From: a virus
IMG/VR virus record: IMGVR_UViG_3300032284_002843
Span: 1-64,000 of that record
Reading direction: 5' to 3' (one strand)
Length of the DNA: 64,000 nucleotides
Part shown: one piece after another, positions 63,859 to 64,000 of the stretch
Position numbering within the stretch: position 1 is the first letter of the stretch
Layout of the letters: each line of letters opens with the position of its first letter
Notes under the pieces: generated by a model
What the model saw: only the letters and a program-made list of their open reading frames with translations
Databases searched by the model: none
Told to the model about the DNA's origin: nothing
Program-made: the position numbers and the translations under genes

Positions 63859-64000
63859 ATGGAAAGAGATTATAGCAGTGGAACCAAATCTGATGTCACG
63901 TTCTTTGTTGGAACTGAAATAGAGCACACCCCCGCATACGGATTAAAAACTTTGTTTGTGGTCGGTACTCCGCCTGTAGATCAAATTTTAGATCATTACT
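63859..64000 (+). CDS. Partial hypothetical protein, 47 residues visible
   Basis: Frame open from the ATG at 63859 to the window edge. It reads MERDYSSGTKSDVTFFVGTE, then IEHTPAYGLKTLFVVG, a style I associate with conserved T4-like marine phage proteins located next to TGT-like genes, but I cannot name the function. The start is 4 bases after the TGT-like stop. Confidence 0.6.
   Translation, partial: MERDYSSGTKSDVTFFVGTEIEHTPAYGLKTLFVVGTPPVDQILDHY

Noticed and set aside
1-64000. Genome-wide TAG reassignment because of the CUA tRNA
   Set aside because: At least ten genes with full-length products end at TAG, and conserved genes are not interrupted by TAG.

Overview
The window is a segment of a large, AT-rich, T4-like tailed phage, probably from an aquatic habitat. 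The T4 lineage shows in a gp43-type family B DNA polymerase (56398-59115), a probable gp45-type sliding clamp (59318-60061), a gp30-type ligase (46314-47666), a DsbA-like regulator (55042-55314), and many TATAAATA-type late promoters on both strands. Phage character also shows in two huge tail-spike genes, a collagen-like fibre, an Ig-repeat structural protein, a holin/spanin cassette and three homing endonucleases (GIY-YIG at 587-1315, HNH at 22677-23231 and 32934-33782). The host cannot be named. A heme oxygenase plus ferredoxin-dependent bilin reductase pair (41132-42266) resembles cassettes known from marine phages.

Layout. 1-6135: accessory block, mostly minus strand, with a GIY-YIG endonuclease, an acyl-carrier-like protein, a Nudix hydrolase and NAD salvage genes (NAMPT, NMNAT-Nudix) with a RelA/SpoT-type HD hydrolase between them. 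6144-18737: tail fibre/spike block on the minus strand. 18783-26626: small proteins, a Dps-like ferritin, a glucosaminidase, a broken or recoded RF1-type release factor, tRNA-Arg(UCU) and tRNA-Gly(UCC), a ClpP-like protease, a lipase-like hydrolase and a tyrosine phosphatase. 26777-30928: late plus-strand genes (metallopeptidase-like, lytic transglycosylase, glycosyltransferase, superoxide dismutase). 30925-38786: minus strand, with a full-length primary-type sigma70, a frameshifted phosphoesterase, holin and spanins, a CUA-anticodon (amber suppressor) tRNA next to a CCA-adding enzyme, and a frameshifted deoxyribosyltransferase-like gene. 38850-50867: secreted nuclease, collagen-like fibre, RyR-domain protein, bilin cassette, glycosyltransferases, VWA protein, ligase, UV endonuclease and an RMF-like protein. 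50919-56346: small late genes including an Acb1-like 2H phosphoesterase, SpeD-like, HAD and GDPD-like proteins, and GalE. 56398-64000: replication genes, then a QueD-like, glycosyltransferase and TGT/DpdA-like group.

How it fits together. Early genes have sigma70-like promoters (TTGACA, 16-19 bp, TATAAA-like), and the phage carries its own primary-type sigma. Late genes have T4-type promoters, often placed so that the predicted first base is the start codon itself. Several late products (superoxide dismutase, Acb1-like, RMF-like, two paralogues, perhaps the glucosaminidase) begin with a short M-K/R-x-x-E/D peptide ending in L/I-x-E, like the capsid-targeting peptides of T4 internal proteins. 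They may be packaged and injected.

The most unusual theme is translation. An amber-suppressor tRNA sits behind the CCA-adding enzyme. An RF1-type factor carries an in-frame UGA where a Trp codon is expected. Two genes need a +1 shift at an NGG-U site. An amber codon alone separates the phosphoesterase from the sigma factor in one frame. Ordinary TAG and TGA stops end many other genes, so the standard code is otherwise in use.
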